This document shows, one piece after another, positions 5,829 through 6,944 of a stretch of DNA of 6,944 nt; within the stretch, counting starts at the first letter, position 1; each line of letters starts with the position of its first letter. Source of the stretch: Deltaproteobacteria bacterium (GTDB lineage Bacteria > Desulfobacterota > DSM-4660 > Desulfatiglandales > B25-G16); the NCBI GenBank assembly GCA_020348625.1, contig CP070752.1:84362-91305 (forward strand). Direction: 5' to 3'. Below the pieces are notes generated by a model that saw nothing but the letters and a program-made list of their open reading frames with translations, did not search any database and was not told the DNA's origin. The position numbers and the translations under genes are program-made.

Positions 5829-6055
5829 GTGACCGAATAGTTGAATAGTCATTCTCAAGCCTGGCCATTTTCCTCGTTATGCTAAGGCCTTAAGGGCATC
5901 TCGCAGCGATCTGTGAGCCGAGGGACCTTATGCCGGCTGATGAACTGGTCACCAGCGGCGAGGTTATAACCAAGTCCCGTCGGTGTTGGGGGCCAAACAG
6001 GGGTAGGTTCCCATAAAGCAGGACCTACCCCAAATCGTCTAAAGATGAGTACGTA
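5829..6055 (+). ncRNA. Candidate structured RNA or small inserted element
   Basis: The 227-bp dctP-dctQ gap is much longer than usual inside a TRAP operon, and 5886-6031 is rich in helices. CTCGCAG-CGAT-CTGTGAG (5900-5917) is a 7-bp stem with a tetraloop, enclosed by GGCAT/ATGCC (5895-5899 with 5930-5934). GCCGGCTG pairs with CAGCGGC through one bulged G (5932-5939 with 5953-5959). GGGAC/GTCCC (5922-5926 with 5974-5978) conflicts with part of this nesting. The strongest element is GGGGTAGGTTC-10 nt-GGACCTACCCC (6000-6010 with 6021-6031), an 11-bp stem with one G-U pair. No T-run follows it. A truncated group II intron domain, another mobile non-coding element, or an mRNA processing or stability element are all possible. 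No family was identified from memory. Confidence 0.45.
6000..6031 (+). promoter_or_regulatory. 11-bp stem-loop upstream of dctQ
   Basis: The arms GGGGTAGGTTC and GGACCTACCCC pair over 11 positions (nine perfect, one G-U, one G-C) around a 10-nt loop, 24 nt before the dctQ start. Because AAATCGTC rather than a T-run follows, this is not a Rho-independent terminator. A stable hairpin here could protect or process the mRNA between the abundant binding protein and the low-level membrane subunits. Confidence 0.6.
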
Positions 6056-6586
6056 ATGAAGTATTTGGACCAGATCCAAAAAGGCGTGGCATTCGTAGCC
6101 TGGGTATTTCTCATGGTTACAATATCAGCTATTGTCGGGCTTTTCTTGCTCACTTTGGCGGATATCTTGGCGATAGCAATTGGCTTCTCTTTTCAGGGAG
6201 CGGTTGAAATTGGCGAATATTTACTTGTTGCAATTATTTTTTTGGGACTAGGCTATGCCCAGCTCAAGGAGACCCACATTAGAGTGGAAATCCTTGTTTC
6301 GAGACTTCATCCCACATCACAAACCTCTATTGAAGTCTTTATTCTCACAGTGACATCTTTCTTCTTCACTTTGATGGCCGTCCAAATAGGGCAGGAAGCA
6401 TACAAAGCGTGGATAGAGAAGATCTATCACACCGGCTGGGCAGATTTGGCGATACCAACGTGGCCGCCGATATTGGTTGCCCTTATGGGTTGTATCGTTC
6501 TCATTCTTTCGCTTTTAATACAGCTCATCCGAAACGTTATTAACCTGATAAATAGGGACCCTGGCAGTACAAAGGAAACGGCATAA
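6056..6586 (+). CDS. dctQ: TRAP transporter small membrane subunit, DctQ type
   Basis: A 176-residue integral membrane protein with four hydrophobic segments, at about 11-35, 50-70, 91-112 and 134-157, the standard DctQ topology. HIRVEIL (74-80) after the second segment matches the family's HIRVD-like motif, and the loop ending LAIPTWPP (131-138) before the last helix is also typical. It partners DctM in the inner membrane and helps receive the loaded binding protein. No good Shine-Dalgarno precedes the ATG at 6056. Instead, a three-codon ORF (ATG at 6045) ends in TAATG, its stop overlapping the dctQ start by one base, so translation may depend on coupling or be kept low relative to dctP. The dctM start follows 23 bp after the stop. 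Confidence 0.92.
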   Translation: MKYLDQIQKGVAFVAWVFLMVTISAIVGLFLLTLADILAIAIGFSFQGAVEIGEYLLVAIIFLGLGYAQLKETHIRVEILVSRLHPTSQTSIEVFILTVTSFFFTLMAVQIGQEAYKAWIEKIYHTGWADLAIPTWPPILVALMGCIVLILSLLIQLIRNVINLINRDPGSTKETA

Positions 6587-6609
6587 ATTAGGATGGTAAG
6601 ATCTAAGAC

Positions 6610-6944
6610 ATGGATCCTTTAATACTCGCTGGCTTGATAACAGGGCTATTGTTGCTACTCATACTAATAGGTATGCCAATTGCCTTCGCCATGGCAATAG
6701 CTGGATGTGTTGGTATTGTCTTCATCGGTGGCAAGGAGACGGTGCTGTATACACTGGGGACCTATCCGGTCAGCCGCTGTGCCACTTTTGCTCTAACGGT
6801 TATTCCATTATTTATCTTTATGGGAAACCTTGCTTCTGCTGCTGGTATTGCTACAGATGCATTCAATATGGCTGGCAAGTGGCTGGGACGGCTGAATGGT
6901 GGACTGGCTATGGTCACCATAGGTGCCTGTGGCATATTTGCTGC
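6610..6944 (+). CDS. dctM: TRAP transporter large membrane subunit, DctM type (5' part)
   Basis: The frame starting at the ATG at 6610 stays open to the window edge (111 full codons), so only about the first quarter of a protein usually near 430 residues is present. The visible part opens with a hydrophobic helix, then GMPIAFAMAIAG (about 21-32), IPLFIFMGNLASAAGIA (about 68-84) and WLGRLNGGLAMVTIGACGIFAA, all close to the DctM consensus. It forms the transport channel and couples uptake to a Na+ gradient. An in-frame TAA at 6604-6606 rules out an earlier start. The best Shine-Dalgarno candidate, AGGATGG at 6590-6596, is somewhat far from this ATG. Confidence 0.93.
   Translation, partial: MDPLILAGLITGLLLLLILIGMPIAFAMAIAGCVGIVFIGGKETVLYTLGTYPVSRCATFALTVIPLFIFMGNLASAAGIATDAFNMAGKWLGRLNGGLAMVTIGACGIFA

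Noticed and set aside
5295..5858. 187-residue open frame on the - strand opposite dctP
   Set aside because: It is the antisense shadow of a well-supported gene, with no motif or ribosome binding site of its own.

Overview
The window reads as a catabolic locus from an anaerobic, mid-GC bacterium, most likely a Desulfobacterota (sulfate-reducing or syntrophic 'deltaproteobacterial') lineage. That placement is inference. It rests on the combination of acyl-CoA dehydrogenase and DUF35/thiolase genes with a TRAP transporter, on strong AGGAGG ribosome binding sites and on loosely packed operons. No rRNA, tRNA or taxonomic marker is present. All recognised genes are on the + strand, and no transposase, CRISPR array or tRNA was found.

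Layout. Positions 1-435 hold an unassigned flank and then a consensus sigma70 promoter (360-387) overlapping a 20-bp palindrome, leading into a TetR-family regulator (436-1041). Next come a Zn-ribbon/OB-fold DUF35 protein (1168-1608), a SCP2/lipid-transfer-like thiolase (1720-2922) and an acyl-CoA dehydrogenase (3080-4222). A 541-bp non-coding stretch with several inverted repeats and two overlapping micro-ORFs follows. Then comes a tripartite TRAP transporter: DctP-type periplasmic binding protein (4764-5828), DctQ-type small membrane subunit (6056-6586) and DctM-type large subunit (from 6610, cut by the window end). A 227-bp spacer between dctP and dctQ carries several good hairpins and looks like a structured RNA or a small inserted element.

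How it may work (inference). The TRAP system would import an organic acid. The acyl-CoA dehydrogenase would desaturate its CoA ester, and the DUF35-thiolase pair would make or break a C-C bond on a CoA ester. The TetR protein would sense a ligand such as an acyl-CoA. No CoA ligase or CoA transferase, hydratase or hydroxyacyl-CoA dehydrogenase lies inside the window, so any complete pathway needs genes elsewhere.

The most interesting points are the thiolase, which keeps the nucleophilic Cys but lacks both canonical catalytic His positions; the structured spacer inside the TRAP operon; the solute-binding protein in which the usual substrate-carboxylate Arg appears to be Tyr; and the candidate TetR operator on its own promoter.
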